Of a stretch of 64,000 nucleotides of DNA, positions 11,336-22,773 are shown in pieces (within the stretch, counting starts at the first letter, position 1; every line of letters begins with the position of its first letter). Origin of the DNA: Trametopsis cervina. Its lineage: Eukaryota; Basidiomycota; Agaricomycetes; Polyporales; Irpicaceae. The notes under the pieces are model-generated. The model had not been told where the DNA came from. It worked only from the letters and a program-made list of their open reading frames with translations, and did not search any database. Location: assembly GCA_022385755.1 (NCBI GenBank), contig MU278373.1:300369-364368 (forward strand). The letters are read 5' to 3'. The translations under genes and the position numbers were made by a program.

Positions 11336-12927
11336 TTACTTCGTCCAATCATCCACTCTCGACAGCGTCGGACACCCACGCGCAGGCGGGCCCGAGAACT
11401 TTGTCTCGACAAACACCTTCATCACCCCCGCCTCGCGTTTGTCGAACGCAGCGTACAGCTTCGGGAAGTCCTCTAGCGGCACACGATGCGAGATCATGCT
11501 GTAGATCCATCAGTATGAGTCACTCAATACACCACGGACACCACTCACAACGTCGGATCGAGCTTGCCCGTGAGGATATAGTCGTGCAAGATCTCTTTCC
11601 ACCATTTATGCACCGGCGCCTGCCCGTTTCCAATCAACCTCACACCCTTCTCCATCAGCGCGCCGACGTTGACGTGGTTCGCAAACCCGGCATACGCAGC
11701 GATGAGCCCGATCCGCCCACCCTTCTTCACGCCAGCGAGCATCTCGTTGATGGTCTCCGGCACGTCCGTCTCCAGCATCAACGTCTTCTCCACCTTGTGC
11801 AACATCGTCTTCGGCTCGTGGAACGTCCCGCAGTCGAGCGCGACGTCCAGCCCGCCCGGGCAGATCTCCTGCAGCCGCGCGACGACGTCCTTGTGCTTGT
11901 TAAAATCGAGCGACTCGACACCTGTGTGTTCTGCGGCGAACGCAAGTCGCTCAGGGACAGTGTCAATGCCGATGATGCGCTTCGCGCCCTTCAGCTTAGC
12001 GAACTTCGCAACACATTGGCCGATGGGACCAAGACCCTGTAACGCATATTTGAGCACTGAAATGGGTCACGGCGATCACGTTACTCACCCAGACTCCGAC
12101 TGTATCGCCCTCATTGACGCCAGTGTCCATCACGCAATGGTACGCGGTCGACAGCACGTCGGAAAGGTAAAGCGCCTGCTCATCAGAGACTCCTTCCGGC
12201 ACAGGCAGCAAGTTCACGTTGCCTTTTGGCACCCGCACGTACTCAGCCTGTCCGCCCGGGAAGCCACCCGTGAAATGCGAGTAGCCAAAGAAGCCGGCGT
12301 CGCGATGTCCGTACATATAGTTTTGAAGCCTACACCACGGTGAATATCGTTCAGAGCGCCGACGACCACGGGTGAGAAGTTATGACGTACGATGACGGGT
12401 TTGTGCGGTCGCAGAAGCTGGACAACTTCTCCTTGCAATAGCTACACTCTCCGCACGCGATCTGGAAAGAGACGACGACTCGGTCGCCGACCTTGTGGTT
12501 CGTTACGTTGGGGCCGACTTTATCGACGATACCCATGAACTCTAAAATAAGATAGCTCAGCACGAGCTGACAGGACCGTACTGCAGGAAGACAAACACAC
12601 CATGACCGAGAATGTCACCCTTTTGCAATGCGAGGATCTCCCCATGGTAGAGGTGCAAATCTGAGCCACAGATGGTTGTGCCTGTCACCTTAAGGATGAC
12701 ATCGTCCGGCTCGGTGATATCTGGCACCGGCGCGTCGACGATGCGGACGTCCTCTGGACCAAACCAGGCGAGTGCCTTCATCATCTCGCCTGTTTTGCGG
12801 CCCTTATACTCGGGATGGACTTCAGTGGGGACGGGCCCCATACGCTGTGTCCTCGTCAGCAAACCACATCCGCCGGCGCAATGGGACTGGCACTCACGTT
12901 CTGAACGGCATTGGCGATGGCTTGCAT
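11336..12927 (-). CDS. Zinc-dependent alcohol dehydrogenase
   Basis: A medium-chain dehydrogenase of the GroES-like plus Rossmann type. Exon 1 is short (MQAIANAVQN); exon 2 brings MKALAWFGPEDV. The catalytic zinc site is visible as TTICGSDLHLYHG and GDILGHE, with an intron right after the HE codons. The structural zinc site is the four-Cys lobe CGECSYCKEKLSSFC. The nucleotide-binding loop is GLGPIGQC, preceded by DTVGVW, and IGIDTVPERL follows. The C-terminus reads HRVPLEDFPKLYAAFDKRE and KVFVETKF. It belongs with the threonine- and formaldehyde-dehydrogenase-like branch by overall pattern, but substrate cannot be read from sequence. It is probably cytosolic, with no targeting signal seen. 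Confidence 0.9.
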
Positions 12928-13691
12928 GGTGGTGTATGGTATGGTATGTGCAGAAAGAAAACGAATGTGAAGAGAGCCTCGAGCGGTGGTGGAGGCGTAT
13001 ATATACCGCCGCCCCAGCGAGGAAGTGCACGCATCGCTCCAACTCTTCACGGATGACATCATGTCGGTCACCGGTGGGTGGTGGCTTCGCAGCGATGGCT
13101 CGGGCGTGAACATATGTCCCGGACATGGGCCCGCTTATGGGCTGGTATGTGTGTGGGGTGCGGCACTAATAGCGTGTGTGTCGATGCCATGACGGGTGAA
13201 ACTCTCAATTCTGGGCTCCCATCGTCGTCGTGTGGTGCACAGAGGCAGTACGGAACATGCGGAGACGCGAGCGGGCTCTGTCGTCGTCTTGTAAGGGTAC
13301 ATGGTGGACTGCGACAAGTATTGCTGGGAGGTGCATCGCGACGTGGTAGAGAGTTAGAGGATGTGGTAGAGAACAAGCTGCGTATGGAGGACGTCGCAGT
13401 CACGTAGCCTGCAAAATAAGGTTTCGGCGACCGCCGCGTGCCACATATGGAAATTCACCTGCTTGATGACCGGTGCAGTCACTGACGAGTCCATGTAAGT
13501 AGGCATTCAGACAACGCAGGGGAAAGACGATATGGATGTTGACTACCATATTCTACTAGGATACGTATGCCTTTCTGCCCTAAATTTCAGCATGAAATAT
13601 CGAAAGGTCTAACATATTCATTCGCTATTTACAGGTTCACTGTTCCTATCAACCTGGTGAAGACGGACTCAGGGATGACTACGACAATGTA
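12928..13691. other. Intergenic region upstream of two divergent genes
   Basis: This 760-base stretch separates the dehydrogenase (minus) from the FunK1 kinase (plus) and must hold both promoters. A TATA element for the dehydrogenase is listed separately. No coding exon is supported. Confidence 0.4.
12998..13005 (-). promoter_or_regulatory. TATA box of the alcohol dehydrogenase
   Basis: TATATATA sits about 75 bases upstream of the dehydrogenase ATG at 12927, in a GC-rich setting that makes it stand out. Confidence 0.5.
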
Positions 13692-15523
13692 ATGAACGAG
13701 TCCAGAGAATGCATCCCGCAGGTCTCTCTCAACTACTTTTACGCGAACCTCCTTCCTCCCCTTCCAGCCAATCTCACCGTGCGGGAGGTCGTTGACGAGC
13801 TCCAAAGGAACGGATACATCGAACGACGGATCGAGAACGGAGTCACAGCGTCCCGATGGGCTGCTTTCCCCATCGACCCTGCCGGCAGCACTTCGCTCGA
13901 GAATACGACCTTTGCGCCATTGGACGACATTGCAGCCGCCGTAGCCCAGACAGCGTCGAAGATCACGGACGAGAGTCAAACAGTAGAACTTCATTTCAGT
14001 CCGCATATAGTGCCGAGGTCGACAAAGGGATTGAACACGGTGATTCCAGATGAATACGCCCTACTCACGGACCGCATACATTAGGACAATATTGCGATTC
14101 CAGGCGCGAAGAAGAAGTCAACTTACGAGGACATCAACGATGTTAGTACTTTTCGTTTTTGCTTTCTATGTGGTCCTCGTACTTCTATGCTTAGTCGGGA
14201 TACAGAATAATCGGAGAGTCAAGCGGTCAATGAAAGACTGCATGTGCGAGACAGTCCAGCGGCGGTTTGTCTTCGGATACACGATCGAGGATACGTCAAT
14301 GCGCCTTTGGTTCGGTAGCCGGTCTGACCTTCTCGTGTCGGAACCGTTCGACGTTGTCCGGGTAAGCATTCGCCTCATATGGTCTGTGCGAGTAATAATG
14401 TCACCTTAATATTCGCCACAACAGGATCAACACGCACTTGTTCAATTCTTTCTATCGGTCATGTTTGCGCCACTCTGCCTGCTCGGCTATGACCCTACTA
14501 TCATGCGATCTGTGCTAACTGGCGATAACGAGGATCGGCTGTACGACATCACAGTCCGACGGATTGACGAAGACGACAAAGCCCGGTACCACGTCTACCG
14601 CACGACGTACGTTGTCGCCAATTTTGCGACGCAGAATATGAGGAGTCGAGGAACACGAGTGTGGCGTGCGCGGGAGGTACTTGGTGCAGGCAAGTCAGGC
14701 AAACTGGACAATTTGGATATTCTGGGCCAGTGGGTGGTCGTGAAGAATTACTGGATCGATGACGATAGGATGCCAGAGAGTAAGACCCTCGCCAGAATCC
14801 TGGAAGCGGCGAAGGCATCTGGGGATCCGGAGGACGAGGCGCTGTTCAATCAACACTTCTTTCATGTCGTGTGCCATGGTTATGTCTACGTCGAGGGAGA
14901 CAATGACCACATATTCACACTAATGCGCAAGTCAGCTGAGATCCTTATAGACGTGCAACTGTATAAGCTCACACAGAAGACAGAGTGGACGGAAAGGGTT
15001 AGACCTTATCATGGTTATGGATTTGTTGACGTGCCATGAAATCTGCCGCTAGCAGAGCGTAGAACTCAGTTCCACTCGAAACACCACTATCGCATTGTGT
15101 TCATAGAGTACGGAGCGACTATTGACACATTGCAGTCACCGCGTGAGATATGCAACAAGCTGTACCAGACTTCAAAAGGTGATTGTCTTCTTGTATGCAG
15201 TATCCCAGTTTACGCTGACATCAATGATACAGGTTTGTCTGTCTTGCACAAACTGGGATGGGTGCACCGTGACATAAGTGCTCGGAACATCCTCGTGATC
15301 GACGATGGGTGTGTGAAGATTATGGATCTAGAGTATGCAAAGCATATAGATGATGACTCGCCTATTCACCAGGGTCGAACTGTGAGTGTCCTCGAATATG
15401 CTTCGGATAGCACTAACAGCCGTCGATGATCAGGGAACACACTACTATATACCATTAGAAGTGGACATGCAAAGATACCTGTTTAGCCCTCCAATAATGA
15501 CACCGCCTCGTGCATTACTGTGA
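13692..15523 (+). CDS. FunK1-type fungal protein kinase
   Basis: A multi-exon gene of the FunK1 family, expanded in Agaricomycetes. Order of landmarks: N-terminal ANLLPPLPANLTVREVVDEL; a block with RRFVFGYTIEDTSMRLWFGS and SDLLVSEPFD; LGYDPTIM; GTRVWRAREVLG; the catalytic loop GWVHRDISARNIL (HRD kept); KIMDLEYAKH in place of DFG; and GTHYYIPLEVD in the activation segment. Introns are visible near 14090, 14150, 14360, 15220 and 15390. After IPLEVD the family's usual helical C-lobe (with its DLESLWW-like motif) is not seen; the frame closes at 15523. Either the end is truncated or later exons were missed. The substrate is unknown. Confidence 0.75.
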
Positions 15524-16247
15524 AACGTCCAAGCTGTGCACCATCTCTAGATGAGTTTGTGCTTGAGCCCATACGAACAAGACCGCTCACTGGTGAAGGC
15601 TTGTGCTGAAAGCAGTGCTGCCTCTGTTCCCCTCTCCGTTTCAGAGTCAGCGGGATAGATGGTCCTTATACAGTGTACGGATCTTGGCCACATCATTGTC
15701 CCTTTGTATTGTAGTCTGCCATGCTAAAGTGACCGACTTGACCGGACTCGTGGATAACAAACTCGCGCGATCACAAGCCGTGAAGCTGGACAGTCAATAT
15801 ATTGCCCTCTGTGAGGTTCTTCTCAATTTGACGCATAACCCCGGGGGGTTGCCGTTGATCCAGGAGTTCGCGAACCCAATTCCGAGATGTCACCGCCATG
15901 AACACGCATATGAGTGATGTGTACATGTAGAACACCCGTAGATGACTAAAGTGAAAGCATGCAGAGTCTATCAATGAGCAATGAGCAAGGTCCCTAGAAA
16001 CGTCAAGCCGAAGTCCAGGAATACAAGTGAAGGATGAGAGTCCAAGGTGAATGTGGTATGCGGCACGGAGTTGCGGAAAGATTAGAGAAGACTACGAATG
16101 CTGAGCCAATAAATACCTGTACGGTGTAGACCCTAGATAACCGAGACCATGACTGCATGCATGCATGGCAAGCCATGATTGATATACCTTTTATGCCCTT
16201 CAGCGTGCCGATGCCCAAATAACACACTCGCTGCTGCGCCCGATACA
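15524..16247. other. Intergenic region after the FunK1 kinase
   Basis: An open frame at 15603-15917 might hold a remnant of the kinase C-terminus, but no family motif is visible and I do not call it. The rest shows nothing beyond ordinary spacer. Confidence 0.35.
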
Positions 16248-17798
16248 TTACTTGTGCGTAGGACCAGCAGGAGGCGGTAAGCCGGTGGGGGATGTAGGGT
16301 CAGTGTTACGCACCGCCAACGTCCCAAAGTCGTATAACATCGAGTCCGGCGACTGCGAGCGCGCGAGATCCCACTGCTCCTTCAACGCCTGCGGTGGCTG
16401 ATGAACGCTCTGGCTACGCTGCGTCTCGGGGTAATGCGAGCTGCTTCCGCCGTGGGAGCTAGCCGTCTTCGTCGTTGCGATCGTCGCGTCACGCCCGACC
16501 GACACCGGCCTGTCGTTGAGTCCTGCAGCATCAAGAATCGTCGCGATGGGATGGTCAATGAGCCGGCTCTGCTCGTAGTCGGGTTCCACCGTGGGCGGGA
16601 GCTGCTCGTGGAAGATTGAGCCCGACGTGCTGCGCGAGTGTAACCCCGGCACTCCGGCGTAGTAGGGCGACGGCCGCGTCGCGTCCATCGGGATGGCATT
16701 TGACATCGCCCCTCTGTATCTGCTGCTGCTCGAGGCGACAGACGGCGGGTATCGCGCCGCACCTATACCGGGCCCTCCTCCACTGCTCCCTCCGTCGATC
16801 ACCCAGTCATCGTCCTCATCGTCGAGCAGGTTCTTCCTCCCCCGTCCGCCAAACACACGCAGCTTCTTGTAGCGCATACGGACGGTTTTGGAGCGGCGCA
16901 GGAAGAGAATGAGGGCGAGTATGATGAGGAGGAGTGCCCCACCTCCGATGGCACTGCCGATGACTATGCTGCGGCGAGAGGCTGTGGTGGAAGAGTTGGC
17001 AGAGGGGTACGGGAGCACGGTAGGAATAGCGATGACGGACTGAGCAGATACGAATCAGCACAACCGAGGAGCAAGCACAGCGAGGAAGGAATGTGCGCAC
17101 CGTCTGTTCATGTCCGTCGAAGGTGACTACAATTGTAGAGAAGAGAGTAGTAGAGATGCCGGAGGTAATTGACAGGGAGGATGATGTTGTGTCCAATAAG
17201 GGGCTTGTAGCAATTAGTTGAGAGGACGAGGCCAAGGATGAGCTACTGGAGGGTGCGCTCGAGCTGGAAGACGAGGAGGAAGGCGTATCAGAGGAAAAGG
17301 ATGACGAGGAATCACTCGTTGAGGAGTCGGTTGATGAGCTGCTTGACGATGAGGATGATAAAGATGACGAGGAGAATATTGATGTCGAGGACGAGGACGA
17401 CAAGGCTGTCGAGGAGCTTGACGAGACTCTATACGCAAAATGATTTTAGTGATGCGTCGCGCGTCACACCAGCGAACATACCTGGAGGACGAGCTGCTCC
17501 CCGAACTGGACGAGGAGCCATTTAGTGAGGTGCTAGACACAGAGCCCACGCCATCTGCAGAGTCCCCTGGGTCGGTGGGTTGCTCAGGCTGTTCAGGCAA
17601 TGCTTGTCTCTCTGCGATGGCCTGTCTTGGCATCCCAGGCATACCACCCGTATTACGTCGTCTCTCTCCTCCATTCTGGGTTCGACGACCCGCCCTGCGC
17701 TGCTCAGTAGCCTCACTTGGCTGTTGGGATGCGGTGGTCACAGTCGCGGTCGGCAGACCCACAGCATCGCGTCTCCGCGCTTGATTGCGGAGGCCCAT
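16248..17798 (-). CDS. Ser-rich single-pass membrane protein, sensor-like
   Basis: Three exons are visible. The first (17798 to about 17481) begins MGLRNQARRRDAVGLP and runs into a Ser repeat. The second is almost pure Ser with Asp, Thr and Ala, then ITSGISTTLFSTIVVTFDGHEQTV. The third (from about 17040) carries the membrane segment SIVIGSAIGGGALLLIILAL followed by LRRSK, then a cytoplasmic tail of about 200 residues with GGRGRKNLLDDEDDDW and many Ser/Pro/Tyr. The layout (O-glycosylated stalk, one helix, basic stop-transfer, disordered tail) matches Mid2/Wsc-like surface sensors of fungi, although no WSC Cys domain is seen. The chosen start gives no signal peptide, so a missed upstream exon or another start is likely. 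Confidence 0.65.
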
Positions 17799-18341
17799 CG
17801 TCCAACGCGGGTTAGAATTTACTCTCGGTGGCCAGCAGGGGAGTGGACTAGTTGTTTAAGATGAGAGAGCGGGCATGGCGGTGTGTCCTGTTGAGCAGGA
17901 GCTCCGTGTCGAGAGCGGGTTGCGCAGTCCTTACGACGGAATGAGGCGGTGCTACTGGCATACCGACAATGCGGCCCAATGCAGTAACGCGGCGCTCTTC
18001 GCCCGTGACGGGTCAAATCGTTTGACCAGACACAAGTCAGTACACAGTCTCGCCATTTGTGAACGCGTCGTAGGTGTGAGCACCCTCACAAACTGCTCTC
18101 TGAGCGTACGGCAACATGGCTAAATATTATAGGATGTAAGCTCCCAACTCTTGTTTGGCAATTGACCTCACCGCCCTGCTTTGGCAGTGTCAACTTCGAC
18201 AAAAAGCAGTATCACAATACTTTCAGGTTTATCGATAGCTTCTTCGCTTTGGACCTTTGTCTCTCCCATTTCGTTATACCGGTTTGCGATGATGAAGAAA
18301 ATTTGAGTTACATGCAGTGCGTATCTCTACTGTATACTGCT
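17799..18341. other. Spacer before the F-box-like gene
   Basis: An in-frame extension of the next gene opens at 18162, but its residues lack family resemblance. No other signal is seen. Confidence 0.35.
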
Positions 18342-19274
18342 ATGGCTTACTCTTATACTCCGTGCACCGTCAGCCGTCAGTGGCCCCGCTTGACACACCG
18401 CTCCAAAAGTCCCAACTCGAAGCTTCTTTCTCTCCCCGATGAGCTGCTCTGCGAGGTGTTCCGCAGCATGGGTGTGGAAGACTACTACAGTGCAGTGCTT
18501 CTGTGCCTCGCCGATGGTCGTCTGCTCGATATTGGATTCTATGAAGTCCAAAGGTTGAAGAAGTTAACATATGCTGACTATGCTGGTGATCGTATTGCCT
18601 TCATTGGGACGCCCACGCTGCAAGACTTTCTTCCATATGGCGTCCAAGCTCTGTTTGAAGAACAAAAAGCTGAATTTCGTCGGGGAAAAGACAATAAGGA
18701 TGACAAGGACGAAATGGACGATGAATGCTTTTTCGACATGGCCCAAAGGACAGGGATGTACAAGAGAGCGATCAGTGATGGAGAATATTCCTGGAAGACA
18801 GAGACCAGTTATGGAGAACATGATAGGAAGTTCAGGCAATTGCTCAATAAACTGCATCACGATGAAGAAGCGGCCTGCTCTTCCCTAAGCTCTCCTGGGT
18901 ACTGGTCCCCGCACCCATGGGTTCTCTGCAACATCTCGCAAGGTGTATACGTACGTGTCGATGCTCTCGCAGCCCTCGGAAATACGCAACACTACAACAC
19001 GCCCTTCCTCCCTGGTCGCATCCGGCTAGATCAGGCCCTTCTCGTACAGATCTGTTGGTCGTCCGACATGGTACATTATAAAGGTCATGAACTCGACAAT
19101 GGATCAGGCGCGGGTGATCGCTTTGAGGTGACAACTGTTGACCGCATGCGGAAGGATATAGAATGGGAGGATATAAGCTCTATGATCGTTGGTATCCTCC
19201 AGGAGATTTATCAGGTAGAGTTCGGGCCGAGTTGGAGGCGAGAACTCAGGGTTAAAGACTCTTATTTTGACTGA
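18342..19274 (+). CDS. F-box-like basidiomycete protein
   Basis: A single-exon gene. Near the N-terminus LLSLPDELLCEVFRSMG is an F-box-type start. It is followed by landmarks of a large Agaricomycete family: RLLDIG, LTYADYAGDRIAFIG, a charged linker (KDNKDDKDEMDDE), HPWVLCNISQGVYVRVDAL, LLVQICWSSD and DRFEVTTVDRM, then EWEDIS. F-box proteins act as substrate adaptors of SCF ubiquitin ligases, but the partner here is unknown. The frame is open from 18162; I chose the ATG at 18342 (MAYSYTPC) because the residues before it are unlike the family. It stands alone on the plus strand among minus-strand surface protein genes. Confidence 0.7.
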   Translation: MAYSYTPCTVSRQWPRLTHRSKSPNSKLLSLPDELLCEVFRSMGVEDYYSAVLLCLADGRLLDIGFYEVQRLKKLTYADYAGDRIAFIGTPTLQDFLPYGVQALFEEQKAEFRRGKDNKDDKDEMDDECFFDMAQRTGMYKRAISDGEYSWKTETSYGEHDRKFRQLLNKLHHDEEAACSSLSSPGYWSPHPWVLCNISQGVYVRVDALAALGNTQHYNTPFLPGRIRLDQALLVQICWSSDMVHYKGHELDNGSGAGDRFEVTTVDRMRKDIEWEDISSMIVGILQEIYQVEFGPSWRRELRVKDSYFD

Positions 19275-20000
19275 GGTAGATGTCTTCTCAACATGGCCTT
19301 TGCCATTCAAATTTATTCCTGTATATTTGTGTTCGCAAAGAAATGTCTCTTGCCCTATGTGGCGGCAGAAATAGGCCTGTAAACTGGTCCATCTGCTTGC
19401 TCTTTACAACCGTAAACCCCTCCAGGATCCTCTGGCACACAATGCTGAACGGGCTGGATGTTTGGTTTCCGCCCGTGTTGTGCTGCAGGTGTCAAACGAT
19501 TGGGTCATCCTCAATTTACCGATAGTAGAACGGATTACCGTTTCTATGCAAGCACCAACACATTCTGATGACCAACCGGGGCCATTGATTGTGCACACAT
19601 ATACTCAACTTCGTTATCTTCTCAGTCGGAGTAGTGTCCTCGACTTCCACATCCCCACATCGAGCCTCAAGTTCTTTTCGAACAATAACCTAACTGCAAA
19701 ATAACGTGCAACGATACACGATACTACTTGAGTTCATGATACACTACGATGCCCAAAAATACACAGTCTTTATTTCTACCAGTCAAGCTTACTGTCGCCG
19801 CACATCGACTCAGAAGCACATCCGCCCCCTATGTCGCTATCGGCAGGTGGGCCGACAATCTCGACACCGCCGCTGATGTCGATGTCTTGTCCTTAACTGT
19901 AGCATTGCAAACACGTCCTTCCGATAACCACAGTGATACACAAACAATTCAAACAACATCAACAAAACACATCCGGTCATAAAGCAAGCAACACCGCGAA
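19275..20000. other. Spacer without a supported gene
   Basis: Mildly AT-rich DNA between convergent genes. Short open frames are present but none shows splice structure or family resemblance. Confidence 0.4.
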
Positions 20001-20957
20001 CTACATAGCACACCGATTCTCCCTCCCCTTCGTCCGTGTGTGGTTCTTCTTGCCAGAAGACGACGACGGCAACGGAAGCGCGTGCACAGGGAGCGTCGGC
20101 CGCACGCGCGCGACGTTCGAGAGGTCCGCAAGGACCGCTAACACGCATGACACCGCTCCCGCCGTCTTCGACCCCATCCCTATCTTCTTCACAGTCTTCC
20201 CTGTCCCTGTGTTCTTCACGTTGGGTTTGGTATGCACAAGATTCCGAGCGCGATCCGGAGCGTCCACAAGCTCGCGCGGCGCGTTCCACGACATCGGCGG
20301 GACGACGAGCAGCCCCTTGCCCCTGCCCGTCCCAACGCGTGGTTTCTCGTCCGCGTCGTGCCACAGCTCTTCGCTTGAACAGGAGCTCGCGTCATCTTCA
20401 CTTTCTTCGCTGGAGGTCGAAGATGAGGAGAAGGAGACGACGATGCGCGGGCCGCGCGTGGGCTCTATGATCTCCACTATCACCGTCTTCCGATCGCTTG
20501 CCCACTCGCTCTCGTTCGAGCTGACGAAAGACGCAAGAGACGAGGACGCAGCGCTGGGCGAGTCGACCCACGTGTACGGCGCGTCCAAATTGAGATCCAA
20601 CGCCACCTCCCCTTTCTCCCCCTCCATTATTCCTTGCACATCCACACACGCGAACCCGAACTTTTGGGGCAACAAAAGCGGACGTGGACCCTTCCTCTCC
20701 CTCTCCTTCTCCGCGCGCGTCTGAACCCGACGAAGATACCGGCGGACGACTAGGGAGCACACATACAACAGCGCGCCTGCCACAATCGTACCCGCGAGGG
20801 CTACGACGAGGATGAGGAGAGTTTGCGGGAGGGTTGTGTCGACGGTGGGTTGCGTGTGGGGCGTGTTGAGCGTGGGAGTTGGCGTGGGGGTTGTTGGTGA
20901 TGTTGTTGTTGTGGAGGAGGAGAAGGGGGAGAATGTGGGGAAGGGGAAGGGGGCCAT
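20001..20957 (-). CDS. Single-pass membrane protein of unknown function
   Basis: An intronless gene of 318 codons. The first 45 residues are Pro/Thr/Ser-rich, like a short glycosylated ectodomain with no obvious signal peptide. One membrane helix follows (about residues 46-70, LLILVVALAGTIVAGALLY), then RRYLRRVQTRAEKERERK as a basic stop-transfer. The tail contains acidic Ser stretches (SSTSSEESEDDASSCSSEE) and ends in a basic segment. I do not recognise the family. The topology suggests an N-out, C-in plasma-membrane protein. It resembles the gene at 16248-17798 in layout but not in sequence. Confidence 0.6.
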   Translation of the reverse strand: MAPFPFPTFSPFSSSTTTTSPTTPTPTPTLNTPHTQPTVDTTLPQTLLILVVALAGTIVAGALLYVCSLVVRRYLRRVQTRAEKERERKGPRPLLLPQKFGFACVDVQGIMEGEKGEVALDLNLDAPYTWVDSPSAASSSLASFVSSNESEWASDRKTVIVEIIEPTRGPRIVVSFSSSSTSSEESEDDASSCSSEELWHDADEKPRVGTGRGKGLLVVPPMSWNAPRELVDAPDRARNLVHTKPNVKNTGTGKTVKKIGMGSKTAGAVSCVLAVLADLSNVARVRPTLPVHALPLPSSSSGKKNHTRTKGRENRCAM

Positions 20958-22200
20958 GGCGAGAGGGGTTGGGGAGTGGTGAGGGAGGGAGTGGACAGAC
21001 GGAGTAGAAAGACGGTGCGGCGATGAAATACGACGGGGCGTGCGCGGTCAGCACCGTCAGCCCATCCGATGAGAGCATGTCCGCGGGGCGGGGATGGTAT
21101 GGACGGGATGAGAATCCGTCGCCAGCCTCCCTTCTTCCGAGCACGTTCAAGCGGCGTGTATCCCCTGAGAAAAATCCTATGCATGATAACGATACGCCGT
21201 GAACGAGACGGCCGTGGGACGGGTGTGTGTGCATGGTTATTGTGTGGCGGGGCGGGGGTGTTGGGCGCAATGCGAATGTCGTGCATCCGTGCAAAACATC
21301 GACATCGACACCGGATGTCCATGGAGCGGAGTTCCTGGTCCTGGACAGAACTAGCCACGACGAGTGTCGAGGGGGAGGTCGTACGTAGCGTGTCTCCCGG
21401 ACCCAACGCCAATCCCGCCGTATGTACTCGAATTTGCCTGGTGGACGGCGGACGTCGGGTGATTCGGAGGCGGGTGATCATGCGCGTGCAGGCAGCGGCT
21501 CTTGAGTGTCATGACCCATGTTTCGAGATACGAGGAGGGGCATGCTTATGCATTCACGCTACAGTAGAGCGTAACTAGAACATCCGTTCCAAGTTGGGCG
21601 GATATTGCGCGCCGTCATTTCTTGGCAGACACAGCGTGCGTACTGTGTGCTCGCAGTGGCATACGATCCAAACCGAGTGTCGCCTTGCTCGCGTGTCGGT
21701 TGTCAGACCTAGGACTGAAACAGACAAACATGGTAGAGGGAGAGCGAAAGGTTGACGGCGCCTATCCTGGACAGCACGCCCCAAATGGCAGGCGATGCGC
21801 ATTCATCCACTCACTTACCATTCCTCGTGCACGCGCTCCCGTTGCCATCGTCGTCTTCCGGCATCAGCGAGAAGACTTAAGGGCAAACGAGGGCGAAGAT
21901 GAGGGAGAGCTAGCGTGCCGTGTAGCTTGCGATGACGTGTGTTGCTTCGTGTTGGTGTTTTGATGTTGTCCGCATTGTTTGGTATGTTTGGGGTTCCTTA
22001 TAGCAATGCTATGGCTTTCTGTCTCGCATTCTCGAATCAAAGAAAGGGTGGTCAAGTAAATGATATAAGCACACACATACAACAGCGTATAACGTCTTAC
22101 AAATCAACCAACAAAGCAAGTCCGCCGTGTTCGAGCCACGAGTGTCCACAGACCACGCATATACCCTGCCCCACTTCCCTAATCCTCATTCAACCCATGC
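20958..22200. other. Spacer between two surface-protein genes
   Basis: About 1.2 kb. GC-rich, with long open frames on the minus strand (up to about 21480) that are low-complexity Pro/His/Arg translations of the neighbouring pyrimidine-rich leader. I see no supportable gene. It presumably contains the promoter of the 20001-20957 gene. Confidence 0.4.
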
Positions 22201-22773
22201 TTAGAGATACGCACCGAGTGCACCAAGCACAACTGCAAACACGACCCCAGCCACAGTTCTGTCGGCACCAACGCTCGCAGCGCCGTTGGTACCCGTGCTG
22301 GTGGTCGGGCTCGGGGCACCTGAGCTGGAGCTGGAGCTGGGGCCCAAGGTCGAGGCACCTGAAGGTGTTATAGGTCCAATGGGGGTGACGACGCTGGGGC
22401 TCGACGCGCTCGAGCTCGCACTGGGGCTTCCACTGCTTGAAGGACTGGAACTGGAGCTGGAGCTGACGCTGACGCTCGTCGGGGAGGACGAGGCAGAGGA
22501 GATGGTCGAGACCGTCGGGATGGGGAGCGAGATACGTGAGGAGCTGCGTTGGCGGGTACGTTAGCAGGAGAGAAGAGGAAGGGGAATGAGAGGGAAGTAG
22601 GAGAGGAAGAGAAGGAGGAAGACGTACCTGGAAGAGCCATCGCCTGAACTAATGGGCTCGATGGTGATCGGAGGGGTGGGCAGGAGGGTCAGTGCGGATG
22701 CGCGGCCTGCGAGGAGGACGAGTGCAAGCGTGCACAGTGCGAGGTAAGAGAATCGGCGTTGGGAGGTCATCAT
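22201..22773 (-). CDS. GPI-anchored Ser-rich cell-surface protein
   Basis: Two exons with one intron (about 22543-22627). Exon 1 encodes a clear signal peptide, RRFSYLALCTLALVLLAGRASA, after MMTSQ, then TLLPTPPITIEPISSGDGSS. Exon 2 is Ser/Pro/Thr-rich and ends with a small-residue site (GTNGAASVGA) and a hydrophobic tail, VAGVVFAVVLGALGAYL, then a stop. This is the classical layout of a small GPI-anchored cell-wall or plasma-membrane protein. No catalytic domain is present. Two adjacent ATGs (22773 and 22770) are equivalent for export. Confidence 0.75.

Noticed and set aside
20398..21481. Long minus-strand frames (226 and 298 codons) upstream of and overlapping the single-pass membrane gene
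   Set aside because: They are Pro/His/Arg low-complexity translations of the same pyrimidine-rich DNA in other frames and have no domain or splice structure.
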